The position numbers and the translations under genes are program-made. The notes beneath the pieces are model-generated. The model searched no databases, was not told the origin of the DNA, and worked only from the letters and a program-made list of their open reading frames with translations. Positions 22,718 to 32,437 of a stretch of 64,000 bases of DNA are shown piece after piece. The DNA lies in contig JAJTWR010000153.1 in assembly GCA_021613335.1 (NCBI GenBank), positions 1 through 64,000 on the forward strand, written 5' to 3'. The stretch's first letter is position 1. The number at the start of each line of letters is the position of its first letter. Origin of the DNA: Whitmania pigra. Lineage: Eukaryota > Annelida > Clitellata > Hirudinida > Haemopidae.

Positions 22718-23613
22718 AAATTCGATAATGCTGATTTTAAATTTGAAAATTCGAAATTGAACCCTAAGTCTTCAATTTTTTTAGCGGAAACCCTGCTGCC
22801 TTTCAAAAGCAAGACAGCTATTTCACCGAAAAAAATGCGAACAAGCCAGCTAGGTATATTAGGTAAAAATAGCGGCTTATTCATTGTTTGCGCAAGTATT
22901 TTAATAAATTCTGTATTTGTAACATGGTGAGGAGCTATAATATTGAATACGCCATTTACCGATCGTTTCCGAACAATAAATTTTATGGCATGGCATAAAT
23001 CTATAATATGTATCCAAGGCATATACTGATTGCCTTTTCCTAAACAAGCCCCAACGCCATATTTAATAGGCTTAATCATCTTTTTTAATGCCCCTCCTTC
23101 TTTCGACAGCACCATTCCCATTCTTAAAATGACAGTCCTGTCTGATACGTTCATCTCTGTAAATTTAGCGGCTGCTTGCTCCCATTCATAGCATACGCTG
23201 CTTAAAAAATCATTTCCTACTTTGTCATTTTCCGTGAAAACTTTATCAGATGTATTTGTTCCATAATACCCTACCGCAGAGGCTGAAATAAAGGAAGTAA
23301 TTTTAATATTACTTTTTATCAAAGCCTCTAAAATTAATTGGGCAGTTGCTACCCTGCTATCTTTTATTTCGAGCTTTCTCTTTTTTGTCCACCGCTTGTC
23401 GACAATTCCTGCCCCTGCAAGGTGTATTATATGATCAACATTTTCTAACGCTTTTACATCTATCTGCTGTTTTTCTAAATTCCATTCAAACTCGTTAGCA
23501 TTCGCCTTTTTCCTTGTTAGAAGTCGAATTTCATAATTTTCGCTAAGCGTATTAGTTAGGCTTTTAGCGACAAGTCCCCTTGCGCCGGATATTAAAACTA
23601 CTTCCTTTTTCAT
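22714..23613 (-). CDS. TIGR01777-type NAD-dependent epimerase/SDR protein
   Basis: A 299-residue protein with a variant N-terminal dinucleotide motif (ISGARGLVAKSL). The family blocks include WNLEKQQID, HLAGAGIVDKRWTKKRK, SASAVGYYG with active-site Tyr, LRMGMVLSKEGGALKKM and PWIHIIDL. The C-terminal domain (NKPLFLPNIPSWLVRIFFGE...LLKGSRVSAKK) is the DUF1731 tail. The family is atypical SDR, related to YfcH and to the cell-division inhibitor SulA-type annotation; the substrate is unknown. Complete. Confidence 0.88.
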   Translation of the reverse strand: MKKEVVLISGARGLVAKSLTNTLSENYEIRLLTRKKANANEFEWNLEKQQIDVKALENVDHIIHLAGAGIVDKRWTKKRKLEIKDSRVATAQLILEALIKSNIKITSFISASAVGYYGTNTSDKVFTENDKVGNDFLSSVCYEWEQAAAKFTEMNVSDRTVILRMGMVLSKEGGALKKMIKPIKYGVGACLGKGNQYMPWIHIIDLCHAIKFIVRKRSVNGVFNIIAPHHVTNTEFIKILAQTMNKPLFLPNIPSWLVRIFFGEIAVLLLKGSRVSAKKIEDLGFNFEFSNLKSALSNL

Positions 23614-23777
23614 TATAAGTTAATTTACTGTTGGGCCGCGCGGTAGGGCCGCTAGTGAGTTAATTTAGAAAATTTTGTTTGTTTAACAGGAAATGTTCAT
23701 ATTTTTTAGCTTAGGTATAATTTATGAATATACAAATCATTTTGTGTTTTTTAAAACTTGCATTATTGCCGATGCTT

Positions 23778-24785
23778 TCAATAAGCATATTTAGGAGCTC
23801 CGGTCATTGAGCTCATAGGGAAGGCGTTTTTTATCGCATCAATAACATGAACGTCAGGATTCAAATCACAGCTAATGGTCGAAATCATTTGATGAACCTG
23901 AGGAAAACTGTAAACGCCAAATAATTCATTTACGGTTACCGAACCTTTTAAAGCGCTTTTTGTTAAATCGTTTCTTACCAGATCTACAATCATCACATTT
24001 TCGGCTCGTTCTTTTATGTTGTTTTGTAATGCTTTTTTAATTTTTTGGTCTTTTTGATAAATCAAGTTGCGTTTTGCCGTGCCTTTTATCGGCTGAGAAA
24101 TGATTTTATTTTTACGTTTACCTATAAATCTCTCCGGGGTGACTGATAAAATATAACGGTTTTTAAACTTAAAATATCCCGAAAAGGGAGACGGGCTAAT
24201 CGCTTTTAATTGCCGGTATACCGAAAGCGGATCGATATCTGCTTGGTCGGCATAAAACTCCTGGCAAAAATTTAGCTCGTAAATATCTCCCCGTTTGATA
24301 TGCTCTTTAAGCTTTTCAACCGTTTGGATATAGACAGATTTGCTCATTTTATTTTTGATTTTTATACTGCTGGGCTGATGAGCCGGGTTAACAGGAGTAT
24401 TTTCTATTTCACGGATACATTCTGTTTCGCCTTTAAGGCAGCTAACCGTATTATTGGTAACGGTAATGACAAATTGGGGAATGAAAAAGTAGAGATCTGG
24501 AAAATCGAGTAAATCTTTGCCCGGAGGCTTTAGCTGTTCTGTTTCGTTTTTTAAATCATATCCAAACAGGCCAAACATCCAACTTTTGTTGGCATTATAA
24601 AAATGTTTAAGTTGTTCAAAAGCATTACCGGTATTGATCCATAATTCCTGAATTGCGCCAACGGCTATCAGGCAATCGTATTTGGTATAACAATATTGGT
24701 ATCCATTGGAGTCTAAATAGCAACACACCCCGAAACGGTTTGCCCAAGTAAGCGCTTTTTGTTTTAAAGAAAGATGTCGCATCAT
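23778..24785 (-). CDS. pabB: Aminodeoxychorismate synthase component I, C-terminally truncated
   Basis: The chorismate-binding domain starts near residue 150: VEKLKEHIKRGDIYELNFCQEF, SPSPFSGYFKFKNRYILSVTPERF, QPIKGTAKR, and ERAENVMIVDLVRNDL. It stops abruptly at FPMSSMTGAPKYAY, 335 residues. Relatives run on for about 80-90 residues, including the RGxYSG(A/S)xGY block that forms part of the active site. The loss suggests the enzyme, which makes 4-amino-4-deoxychorismate for folate, is inactive. Downstream DNA shows no out-of-frame continuation, so this is a deletion rather than a single frameshift. Confidence 0.85.
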   Translation of the reverse strand: MMRHLSLKQKALTWANRFGVCCYLDSNGYQYCYTKYDCLIAVGAIQELWINTGNAFEQLKHFYNANKSWMFGLFGYDLKNETEQLKPPGKDLLDFPDLYFFIPQFVITVTNNTVSCLKGETECIREIENTPVNPAHQPSSIKIKNKMSKSVYIQTVEKLKEHIKRGDIYELNFCQEFYADQADIDPLSVYRQLKAISPSPFSGYFKFKNRYILSVTPERFIGKRKNKIISQPIKGTAKRNLIYQKDQKIKKALQNNIKERAENVMIVDLVRNDLTKSALKGSVTVNELFGVYSFPQVHQMISTISCDLNPDVHVIDAIKNAFPMSSMTGAPKYAY

Positions 24786-24843
24786 GCCAAAAAATAAAAG
24801 GCTCTTTAAAATGGTTTAAGGGGCATTAAAAATAGAACGGCAT

Positions 24844-26121
24844 TTATTTTAAATGTAAGGTTTGCTTTCTGTCGGGGCCAACCGACAAAAATTTGACGGG
24901 GGTTTTTAACTCATGCTCCAAATAATTGATATATTGGTTTAGTTCTGTTGGAATTTGGTTTGCCGAAGTAATTTTTGTTACATCGGTATCCCATCCTTTT
25001 AAGGCCTTTAAAACAGGTTTTGGCTTTATCGAGATAATGTCGTAAGGCATATAATCTATGGTTTTGCCATTGTATTCGTAGTGCGTACAAACGTAAATGG
25101 TTTTAAAGCTATCCAAAACGTCGGCTTTCGTCATAATCAACTCTGTTACGCCGTTTAACATGACGGCGTATTTTAAGGCGGGCAAATCAATCCATCCGCA
25201 ACGGCGGGCTCTGCCTGTTGTAGCGCCGTACTCGCAGCCTATTTTTCGCAATTTTTCGCCTGTTTCATTATCTAATTCTGTTGGGAAAGGGCCCCCGCCA
25301 ACACGGGTACAATATGCCTTAAAAATACCGTAAACATTGCCAATAGCCGACGGGGCAACCCCTAAGCCGGTACAAGCTCCGGCGGCGACAGTGTTAGACG
25401 AAGTTACAAACGGATAAGACCCAAAATCAATATCAAGCAAAGCGCCTTGGGCGCCTTCTGCCAATACTTTTTTGTCTTCTTTCAGATATTTGTTTACTAA
25501 ATGTTCGCCGTCGGCATGAGGTATTGATTTAATAAACTCAACGGCTTGGAAAAAAGCAACTTCCTTTTCGCTTAAATCATACTCAAATTCGTAGCGAGAA
25601 AGCAGTTCTTTATGTTTTTCTACCAATTTATTGTAACGTTGTTTAAAATCGGGAAGAGCGATATCGCCGACGCGTAAACCGTTCCGTCCGATTTTATCCA
25701 TATAAACCGGGCCGATTCCTTTTAAAGTAGAACCGATTTTACCGGCGCCCATTTTTTGCTCGTTTACCGCGTCTAACAATTGATGCGTAGGAAGAATCAG
25801 ATGGGCTTTTCTGGCAAGAACCAAATTTCCATCGGTTAGCGGATCGTGGCCGTTATTTTTTAGGTTGTTAAGTTCTTTTTGTAAAATAATTGGGTCTATA
25901 ACCACTCCGTTTCCAATAAGGTTCATGGTTTTTTTATTAAAAATACCTGAGGGAATGGTGTTAAGAACAAATTTTTTATGGTCAAATTCCAGCGTATGGC
26001 CGGCATTGGGTCCGCCTTGGAAACGGGCAATTAAATCGTATTGCGGACTTAAAACGTCCACAATTTTTCCCTTTCCCTCATCGCCCCATTGCAAACCCAG
26101 CAGCACATCAACTTGCGTCAT
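24844..26121 (-). CDS. purA: Adenylosuccinate synthetase
   Basis: A 425-residue protein of the normal length. GLQWGDEGKGKIVD holds the GTP P-loop at the N-terminus, with NAGHT, GNGVVIDP, GSTLKGIGPVYMDK (IMP loop), AEGAQGALLDIDFGSYPFVTSSN and TTGRARRCGW. It catalyses the GTP-dependent conversion of IMP plus aspartate to adenylosuccinate. It is followed upstream by fur at 24 bp on the same strand, so the two are probably co-transcribed. Intact. Confidence 0.97.
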   Translation of the reverse strand: MTQVDVLLGLQWGDEGKGKIVDVLSPQYDLIARFQGGPNAGHTLEFDHKKFVLNTIPSGIFNKKTMNLIGNGVVIDPIILQKELNNLKNNGHDPLTDGNLVLARKAHLILPTHQLLDAVNEQKMGAGKIGSTLKGIGPVYMDKIGRNGLRVGDIALPDFKQRYNKLVEKHKELLSRYEFEYDLSEKEVAFFQAVEFIKSIPHADGEHLVNKYLKEDKKVLAEGAQGALLDIDFGSYPFVTSSNTVAAGACTGLGVAPSAIGNVYGIFKAYCTRVGGGPFPTELDNETGEKLRKIGCEYGATTGRARRCGWIDLPALKYAVMLNGVTELIMTKADVLDSFKTIYVCTHYEYNGKTIDYMPYDIISIKPKPVLKALKGWDTDVTKITSANQIPTELNQYINYLEHELKTPVKFLSVGPDRKQTLHLK

Positions 26122-26145
26122 TATAAAAAATATTATTGATTAAAA

Positions 26146-26631
26146 TTAGCTTTTTTTCTGTTCTGAAGCCGTTTTGATGGCAACGGCTGCGCTACAATCA
26201 AAACAATAACCATATAGGTTTAAAGAGTGGTGCTTGATGTCGAATTTTAACAAATCGCCCACCATGCTTTGAATTTGGTGAATACGCGGATCGCAAAATT
26301 CAACCACTTTGCCGCAGTCTATGCAAATTACATGGTCGTGTTGATGGTAGCCGTATGATTTTTCAAATTGCGCCATATTTTTACCAAACTGGTGTTTGGT
26401 AACCAAATCGCAAGATACCAAAAGTTCTAAAGTATTGTAAACGGTAGCTCTGCTTACATGATATTTTTGGTTTTTCATATGTATGTAAAGCGTATCTACA
26501 TCAAAATGATCATCTCTTGAATAGATTTCTTCAAGAATGGCAAAACGTTCCGGTGTTTTTCTTAAGTTTTTGTTTTCAAGATAGGCTTCGAAAATTTTTC
26601 TAACCAAATTATTGGTGTTTTCTGTAGACAT
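26146..26631 (-). CDS. Fur family metal-responsive repressor
   Basis: A 161-residue protein with winged-helix N-terminus (RKTPERFAILEEIY, HVSRATVYNTLELL). The metal sites HQHDHVICIDCGKVVEF and the late pair CFDC are a typical structural zinc arrangement. It represses genes when iron or a related metal is bound. A -7 box TATCTTTG on minus (26648-26655) lies about 16 bp upstream of the start. It directly precedes purA. Fur versus PerR/Zur cannot be decided from the sequence. Confidence 0.92.
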   Translation of the reverse strand: MSTENTNNLVRKIFEAYLENKNLRKTPERFAILEEIYSRDDHFDVDTLYIHMKNQKYHVSRATVYNTLELLVSCDLVTKHQFGKNMAQFEKSYGYHQHDHVICIDCGKVVEFCDPRIHQIQSMVGDLLKFDIKHHSLNLYGYCFDCSAAVAIKTASEQKKS

Positions 26632-26731
26632 GGTATTTACTCTCCTTCAAAGATATTAAAAATGTTCAATATGTTATGGCCGATAAATTCGGAATTGTTA
26701 TTTCATAGGGCTAATATTTTTAAAATTTGTG

Positions 26732-28942
26732 TTAGGCGTCAAACCTGGTTACGCTTGTAATGCCTCTGATTTGCAGTAAGTTTTTCATTAAATTATCTAA
26801 TTGATCGGTGTCATTTACATAAATCATCATGTTGCCGTTAAAAATACCGTCGTTGGTGTCTACCGTTATTGAGCGCATGTTTATTTTAAAATCATTAGAA
26901 ATTACTTTGGTAAGGTTATTAATTAAGCCCACATCGTCAATGCCTATAATACGCAATCCGGTTAAAAAAGTGAGTTCTTTTTGTTGGTTCCATTTTGCCT
27001 TTACGATTCTGTAGCCGTAGTTTGCCATTAATTGGGCCGCATTAGGGCAATTTATGCGATGTATTTTAATGCCCTCGCTTACTGTAACAAAGCCAAAAAC
27101 ATCATCGCCGGGTATAGGGTTGCAACAGGCTGCCAAAGTGTAATCAATTTTTTGGAGATCTTCGCCGATAAGTAAGGCGTCAGATTCGGGGCCTTTTATC
27201 TTACTAAGCAGGTTTTCTATGTTTTGCTCTTCATAAGACCTTTCGTTTGTGCGTGTTTCAATCTCTTTTTCAGCGTTTTGATATTCTTTTAAATCTTTAA
27301 GTTCAATTTTACCGCGCGCTACCGAAATAAAAAGTTCTTGCGTAGAAGGTAATTTAAAAAAGTAAGAGAGTTTATTTAGGTTATCGGTATTGTAGGTAAT
27401 TTTCAACGATTTTAGCTTACGTTCTAAAATTTCTTTGCCGCTTTCGGCAATCTTTCGTTTTTCTTCTTTTAGCGATGATTTGATTTTAGATTTTGCTTTG
27501 GCCGTAATTACAATGTTAAGCCAATCTTCTTTGGGGGTTTGTTTGCCGGAGGTGATAATTTCAACTTGGTCGCCGTTATGCAATTTGTGTGAAAGCGGCA
27601 CTAGCTTATGGTTAACTTTGGCGCCGATGCATCTCGCGCCAATATCTGTATGGATGTCAAAGGCAAAATCCAAGGCGGTTGCGCCTTGCGGTAACTGAAT
27701 GAGACTTCCTTTGGGCGTAAAAATGAAAATCTCGTCAGAAAATAAATTTAATTTAAAATCATCCAAAAAATCAAAAGCATTGCTTTCCGGGTTGCTGAGT
27801 AATTCGCGCACTTTTTGAATCCATTGGTCAAGCCCGCTATCATTCGACGATTCTTTGTATTTCCAGTGCGCTGCAAACCCTTTTTCGGCAATTTCGTTCA
27901 TTCGTTGGGTACGAATTTGTACTTCAATCCACTGGCCTTTTGGCCCCATTACCGTGGCGTGTAAAGATTCGTAACCGTTTCCTTTTGGAGATGAAATCCA
28001 ATCTCTCAACCTGTCGGGGTTGGGGCGGTACAGATCGGTTACAATGGAATAGGCTTTCCAGCAATCGGCTTTTTCGCGTTCAGGCGGACTGTTTAAAATA
28101 ATCCGAATAGCAAAAAGATCATAAACCTCCTCAAAAGGAATATTTTTCTTTTTCATTTTATTCCAGATAGAATGGATTGATTTTGGCCTGCCGAATACGT
28201 CTGCTTCCAAATCTTGTTCCGCTAAAATTTCGTTAATGGGTTCAATAAAAGTTTTGATATACAGTGTTCGTATTGCTTTTTTCTCATTAAGCTGCCGGGC
28301 AATGGTTTTATAAGTATCAGGCTCCAGATATTTCATGGAGAGATCTTCCAATTCCGATTTGATGGCATATAACCCTAAACGATGGGCAAGCGGGGCATAT
28401 AAATAAGTGGTTTCGGAGGCAATTTTTAATTGTTTTTGCCTTGGCATAAAATCCATAGTGCGCATGTTATGCAAACGATCTGCCAGTTTAATGAGAATAA
28501 CTCTAACATCATCGGCAAGGGTGAGCAGCATTTTGCGAAAATTTTCTGCCTGTAAAGAACTGTTGTAATCAAATACGCCTGAAATTTTGGTTAGCCCATC
28601 TATAATTTTGGCTGTTTTTTTACCAAATTCGCGTTCAATATCTTCTAAGGAGGCGTCAGTATCTTCTACAACATCGTGTAAAAGAGCGCAAACAATGGAG
28701 GTTGTTCCTAAACCAATTTCTTCTGCGGCAATTTGCGCAACGGCAATGGGATGATAAATATAAGGTTCGCCGGATTTTCGGCGCATATCTTTATGGCTTT
28801 CCAGCGCCATTTCAAATGCTTTGCGAATCTCTTTTTTATCGCCTTTTTGCAGAGTTGACTTAGAAGCTCTTAGCAAGGCTCTATAACGTTTTAATATCTC
28901 TTTCTTTTCTGCTTCTAAATCAATAACTAAGGTAGTCTTCAT
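26732..28942 (-). CDS. Bifunctional (p)ppGpp synthetase/hydrolase (Rel/Spo)
   Basis: A 736-residue protein. The HD hydrolase domain (YIYHPIAVAQIAAEE, CALLHDVVEDTD) is followed by the synthetase domain (DVFGRPKSIHSIWNKM, YDLFAIRIIL, SLHATVMGP), a TGS domain (FTPKGSLIQLPQGATALDFAF), a helical region, a zinc-binding CC (AACCNPIPGDDVFGFVT) and a C-terminal ACT domain. It makes and degrades the alarmone in the stringent response. The hydrolase residues HD and ED are present, so both activities are expected. Confidence 0.96.
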   Translation of the reverse strand: MKTTLVIDLEAEKKEILKRYRALLRASKSTLQKGDKKEIRKAFEMALESHKDMRRKSGEPYIYHPIAVAQIAAEEIGLGTTSIVCALLHDVVEDTDASLEDIEREFGKKTAKIIDGLTKISGVFDYNSSLQAENFRKMLLTLADDVRVILIKLADRLHNMRTMDFMPRQKQLKIASETTYLYAPLAHRLGLYAIKSELEDLSMKYLEPDTYKTIARQLNEKKAIRTLYIKTFIEPINEILAEQDLEADVFGRPKSIHSIWNKMKKKNIPFEEVYDLFAIRIILNSPPEREKADCWKAYSIVTDLYRPNPDRLRDWISSPKGNGYESLHATVMGPKGQWIEVQIRTQRMNEIAEKGFAAHWKYKESSNDSGLDQWIQKVRELLSNPESNAFDFLDDFKLNLFSDEIFIFTPKGSLIQLPQGATALDFAFDIHTDIGARCIGAKVNHKLVPLSHKLHNGDQVEIITSGKQTPKEDWLNIVITAKAKSKIKSSLKEEKRKIAESGKEILERKLKSLKITYNTDNLNKLSYFFKLPSTQELFISVARGKIELKDLKEYQNAEKEIETRTNERSYEEQNIENLLSKIKGPESDALLIGEDLQKIDYTLAACCNPIPGDDVFGFVTVSEGIKIHRINCPNAAQLMANYGYRIVKAKWNQQKELTFLTGLRIIGIDDVGLINNLTKVISNDFKINMRSITVDTNDGIFNGNMMIYVNDTDQLDNLMKNLLQIRGITSVTRFDA

Positions 28943-29049
28943 TTACGGTTTAAATATAAAATATTGTTTTTTTTTAAGCCGAATACTTTTAAATTAGATT
29001 CGGCAAACCAATATGGAAATTTAGCGTTATTTTTGTAACCCATAAAATT

Positions 29050-29667
29050 ATGAAATATTATTGTTTCATTATTCTTCAGATTGTCATGTTTAGTTGCGCA
29101 AAGCTAAGTGCGCAGGTATTAAAAAATGATGTAATTTGGCCAAAGTTGGGTAAAAATGATACAATCAGAGTTGCCTATACCAATGATAACGGTTATATGA
29201 TTCCATGGATAGCCTTGCCTGAAGTAGTTATTTACGGGCAACGAATTTGGAAATCAGACGCAGATCGAGCGGCATATAATCGTTTAAAATACAACGTTTT
29301 AAAAGTAATGCCTTATGCTTTATTTGCCAAACGACGTTATGAACAGTTAGAACGCGATTTGGCTTTAACCGATAATAGGAGCGAACAAAGAAAACTTGTA
29401 AAAGCTTGTGACCAGGAAATAAAAAAAATGTTTGATGCGGAGATTAAGGAACTGACCATTACGCAGGGTCAGATACTTACTAAGCTGATTGACAGAGAAA
29501 TAGGTAAAAATACCTATGATATTATAAAGCAAACCAAGGGCGGTTTTGCCGCTTTCTCTTATCAGCTTATAGCTCGTATTGTGGGGCATAATCTCAAAGC
29601 TACTTATAACGCTACTGAAGATCGAGATATCGAATCGATCATTGTAAATTCCGGCTATTATCAATAA
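29050..29667 (+). CDS. DUF4294 domain protein, exported
   Basis: A 205-residue protein with an N-terminal signal peptide (IILQIVMFSCAKLSAQ). The body carries ALPEVVIYGQRIWKSDADRAAYNRLKYNVLKVMPYA and RRYEQLERDLALT, typical of DUF4294, a Bacteroidota-specific family of unknown function. A -7-like box TATTTTTG (29028-29035) lies 15 bp upstream. The glutathione peroxidase gene starts 5 bp after it, so the two probably share a transcript. Confidence 0.88.
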   Translation: MKYYCFIILQIVMFSCAKLSAQVLKNDVIWPKLGKNDTIRVAYTNDNGYMIPWIALPEVVIYGQRIWKSDADRAAYNRLKYNVLKVMPYALFAKRRYEQLERDLALTDNRSEQRKLVKACDQEIKKMFDAEIKELTITQGQILTKLIDREIGKNTYDIIKQTKGGFAAFSYQLIARIVGHNLKATYNATEDRDIESIIVNSGYYQ

Positions 29668-29671
29668 TATC

Positions 29672-30172
29672 ATGAGTAAAAAGAACATTTATCCGTTCAA
29701 AGCAAAATTGTTAAACGGATTAGAAAAAAACTTGTCTGATTTTAAAGGCAAAGTATTACTTATTGTAAATACTGCCAGCGCTTGCGGCTTTACCCCCCAG
29801 CTTAAAGAATTACAGGAGCTTTATGAAAAATTTAGGGATAAAGGATTTGAGATTTTGGGTTTCCCGTCTAATGATTTTGGAAAACAAGAATCTTTGGAAG
29901 GAGAGCAAATCAGCGAGTTTTGTAAAGTAAATTACGGGGTGCAATTTACCCTGTTTGATAAAATCATGATTAGAGGAAAGGCAGCCCATCCCCTTTATCA
30001 ATTTTTATCGGATAAAAAATTAAACGGCAATTTGAGCGTTACCCCCCGTTGGAATTTTCACAAATACCTGATTAACAAACAAGGAGAAGTTATCGATTAT
30101 TTTTACCCTTTTACCAAGCCAAGCACCTCTAAAATAAAAAAGAAAATTCAACGATTGTTAGATGAAAAATAA
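29672..30172 (+). CDS. Glutathione peroxidase family thiol peroxidase
   Basis: A 166-residue protein. The peroxidatic cysteine is in NTASACGFTPQL (cysteine, not selenocysteine), with tetrad partners in FPSNDFGKQE (Gln) and PRWNFHKYLI (Trp and Asn). Non-selenium GPx proteins usually use thioredoxin as reductant. With bshB1 immediately downstream, a bacillithiol-linked role is possible but speculative. The gene has normal length. Confidence 0.93.
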   Translation: MSKKNIYPFKAKLLNGLEKNLSDFKGKVLLIVNTASACGFTPQLKELQELYEKFRDKGFEILGFPSNDFGKQESLEGEQISEFCKVNYGVQFTLFDKIMIRGKAAHPLYQFLSDKKLNGNLSVTPRWNFHKYLINKQGEVIDYFYPFTKPSTSKIKKKIQRLLDEK

Positions 30173-30178
30173 ACCCTT

Positions 30179-30895
30179 ATGAAATTAGATATACTTGCGT
30201 TTGCCGCCCATCCGGACGATGCGGAATTGGGGTGTTCAGGCGCGCTTTTAAAACACATTGCCCTTGGCAAAAAAGCAGGTATTGTAGATTTTACCAGAGG
30301 CGAATTAGGCAGCAGAGGTTCGGCCGAAACCAGAGATGAAGAAACGGCCGCATCAACCATGATTTTGGGTTTGCATGCAAGAGCGAATCTAAGGCTAAGG
30401 GATGGCTTTTTAAAAAATGACGAGGCCCATCAGTTGGAAGTAATTAAAATGGTTCGTAAATATCAACCCGAAATTATCTTAACCAATGCTTTGGAAGACA
30501 GACATAGTGACCATGGCATAGCCGGCGATTTGGCAAATGATGCCATTTTTTTATCAGGTTTAATAAAAATTGAAACCCAATTAGACGGCAAAAAACAGCA
30601 GGCATGGCGCCCCAGACTGGTTTTACAATACATTCAGGACCGGTATCTCAAACCCGATATTATTGTAGATATAAGCGAGGTGATGGAACAGAAAATAGCC
30701 TCTATAAAAGCGTTTAAAACGCAATTTGACAGCCAAGCCTGCAAAGAGCCGCAAACCTATATTTCTAAGCCCGAGTTTTTACAAAGCGTAATAGCAAGGG
30801 CAAGAGAATACGGCAAATACATAGGGGCAACCTATGGCGAAGGTTTTACCAGTAGAAAATTATTAGGCGTTGATAATTTGTTTAACCTGCGATAA
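30179..30895 (+). CDS. bshB1: Bacillithiol biosynthesis deacetylase BshB1
   Basis: A 238-residue LmbE/PIG-L family zinc deacetylase with metal motif AHPDDAELGCSG near the N-terminus, a second site HSDHG and FTRGELGSRG. The LYIQD-like and FKTQFDSQ blocks are as in BshB1. It removes the acetyl group from N-acetylglucosaminyl-malate in bacillithiol synthesis. It begins 6 bp after gpx, in an apparent DUF4294-gpx-bshB1 operon. bshA and bshC are not in this window. Confidence 0.92.
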   Translation: MKLDILAFAAHPDDAELGCSGALLKHIALGKKAGIVDFTRGELGSRGSAETRDEETAASTMILGLHARANLRLRDGFLKNDEAHQLEVIKMVRKYQPEIILTNALEDRHSDHGIAGDLANDAIFLSGLIKIETQLDGKKQQAWRPRLVLQYIQDRYLKPDIIVDISEVMEQKIASIKAFKTQFDSQACKEPQTYISKPEFLQSVIARAREYGKYIGATYGEGFTSRKLLGVDNLFNLR

Positions 30896-30986
30896 TTAGG
30901 GGTGGAAGGGGAGAGGGTTAACTGTTTGGTTTTTGGATTAAACGGTTACATTTTTGCCTTGTTTTAAAAAATTGTTTTTAGCTTTT

Positions 30987-31022
30987 AACGCCGCAATTTC
31001 TCATCATCGGCGTTAGTTTTTT
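30987..31022 (+). terminator. Terminator of the gpx-bshB1 operon
   Basis: Stem AACGCCG/CGGCGTT with a 14-nt loop (30987-31014), followed by AGTTTTTT. Confidence 0.7.
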
Positions 31023-31131
31023 GGAGAATTATCAAAAATGAATTTATTGTCTACCTTGCCAAACCGCAAATTAATATCGGCCGAGAAATTAATTCAAAAC
31101 TTGAGCAAAAGCATTCTTATTTCGAAATTCT

Positions 31132-32016
31132 TTAAATCTGTGGCGTTAAAAATATACGATTTGCCAAGGTCATTGCTTCTTGCCATTTATCAAGGTTAAG
31201 CTGAAGATCAATCCCTTTTGAATGAAGATAACTCGTCACGTCTTCGGTGGCGATGTTACCCGTCAGATTATCGGTTGCCATTGGGCAGCCTCCAAATCCC
31301 TTTAAAGCGCTGTCAATCCGTTTGCAACCTGCCAGATAAGCGGCTTCAATTTTTTCCATTCTTTGGGCAGGGGTTGAGTGTAGATGCAAACCGATTTCTT
31401 TTTCACGATAAGCCTTGCTAAGCAAAGGAAGAATGGTTTTTATTTGGGCAGGAGTAGAAGTCCCTACCGTATCGGCAAGACTTAAAATTTGCACCCCTTT
31501 GTTAAACAAAATCTCTGCCCATTTTTGTACGATTTCCATATTCCATTTATCGCCATAAGGGTTGCCAAAGCTCATTGAGAGATAAATTACCGCTTTCTTT
31601 CCATTTTTATCACATATATTAAGCATTTCTTCAACGGTTTGCAAAGATTGACTAACAGAAGCGTTTGCGTTGCGGAATTGAAAAGTTTCAGAAATAGAAA
31701 ACGGGAAACCCAAGTAACTTATCTGCTCGTAAACTACGGCGTTATTTACGCCTCGTAAATTTGCCACAATAGCCAACAACTTAGTTTTACTTTTACTTAA
31801 ATCAAGCTTAGAGAGAACCCGAGGGGTGTCTTGCATTTGCGGTATAGCCTTCGGAGAAACAAAACTGCCAAAGTCTAAAGTATCAAAACCGATTTGCAGC
31901 AATGCATTGATATATTGAGCTTTTAGTTCGGTGGGGATAAATTCATGTAAACCCTGCATGGCATCGCGAGGGCATTCTATTAATTTAAATGAGTTTTCTG
32001 TTTTTGTCCGGGTCAT
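31132..32016 (-). CDS. Hydroxymethylglutaryl-CoA lyase
   Basis: A 294-residue TIM-barrel enzyme of the HMGL-like family. IECPRDAMQG has the catalytic Arg-Asp, HLHSTPAQRMEKIEAA the metal-binding His pair, and FGGCPMATDNLTGNIATED the catalytic Cys loop. It cleaves HMG-CoA to acetoacetate and acetyl-CoA at the end of leucine breakdown. It is a stand-alone gene, with a damaged mgsA upstream on the same strand. Length is normal. Confidence 0.92.
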   Translation of the reverse strand: MTRTKTENSFKLIECPRDAMQGLHEFIPTELKAQYINALLQIGFDTLDFGSFVSPKAIPQMQDTPRVLSKLDLSKSKTKLLAIVANLRGVNNAVVYEQISYLGFPFSISETFQFRNANASVSQSLQTVEEMLNICDKNGKKAVIYLSMSFGNPYGDKWNMEIVQKWAEILFNKGVQILSLADTVGTSTPAQIKTILPLLSKAYREKEIGLHLHSTPAQRMEKIEAAYLAGCKRIDSALKGFGGCPMATDNLTGNIATEDVTSYLHSKGIDLQLNLDKWQEAMTLANRIFLTPQI

Positions 32017-32040
32017 AATTTGATTGTTTAAACTTTATCT

Positions 32041-32437
32041 CTACATATAAGGCGAAGATATTAAGAAATCGGCAGTTGATATATCAATTGCGCAATAAAG
32101 ATGTTCTAACCGATGCCGAGTCGTAACAAGGCTTTTACCTCAGGATTATAAGGCCGGGTTTTGACAGGAACCCAAAAGAAAATTAATACGTCAACTTTGC
32201 TTTGAACAATTAATGAACTTATTTGCCGGCGGGTTGCTCGAAAGGTCGTTTAATAATTTTTTTACCCGAATATTTAATTTTTCTTCAATCAATTTTTCGG
32301 TTGTACCTGCGGCCGTTGAATGGCGTGGCATTAATATGCCCCGATTATTGAACGCTTGAGCAACCGGCTTGTTTTTAGATGATAGCGGGCAACCGATGCA
32401 ATAGTTTTAAGGGGCGATAGTTTTTTATAACTCATTT
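32041..32437 (-). pseudogene. mgsA: Methylglyoxal synthase, near full length but broken
   Basis: The start reads MSYKKLSPLKTIA. Blocks in several frames follow: GCPLSSKNKPVAQAF, TAAGTTEKLIEEKLNIRVKKLL, VDVLIFFWVPVKTRPYNPEVKALLR and finally DISTADFLISSPYM with the stop at 32041-32043. These match consecutive conserved parts of methylglyoxal synthase, including the phosphate-binding TGTTE-like turn and FFWDP-like motif. Frameshifts and an internal stop interrupt it. The size is close to the intact ~130-150 codons, so the decay is by small mutations. Confidence 0.7.

Noticed and set aside
31038..31190. Short plus-strand frames downstream of bshB1
   Set aside because: They run antisense into the HMG-CoA lyase gene and have no clear family match; I saw a weak likeness to nuclease-type sequence but not enough to report.
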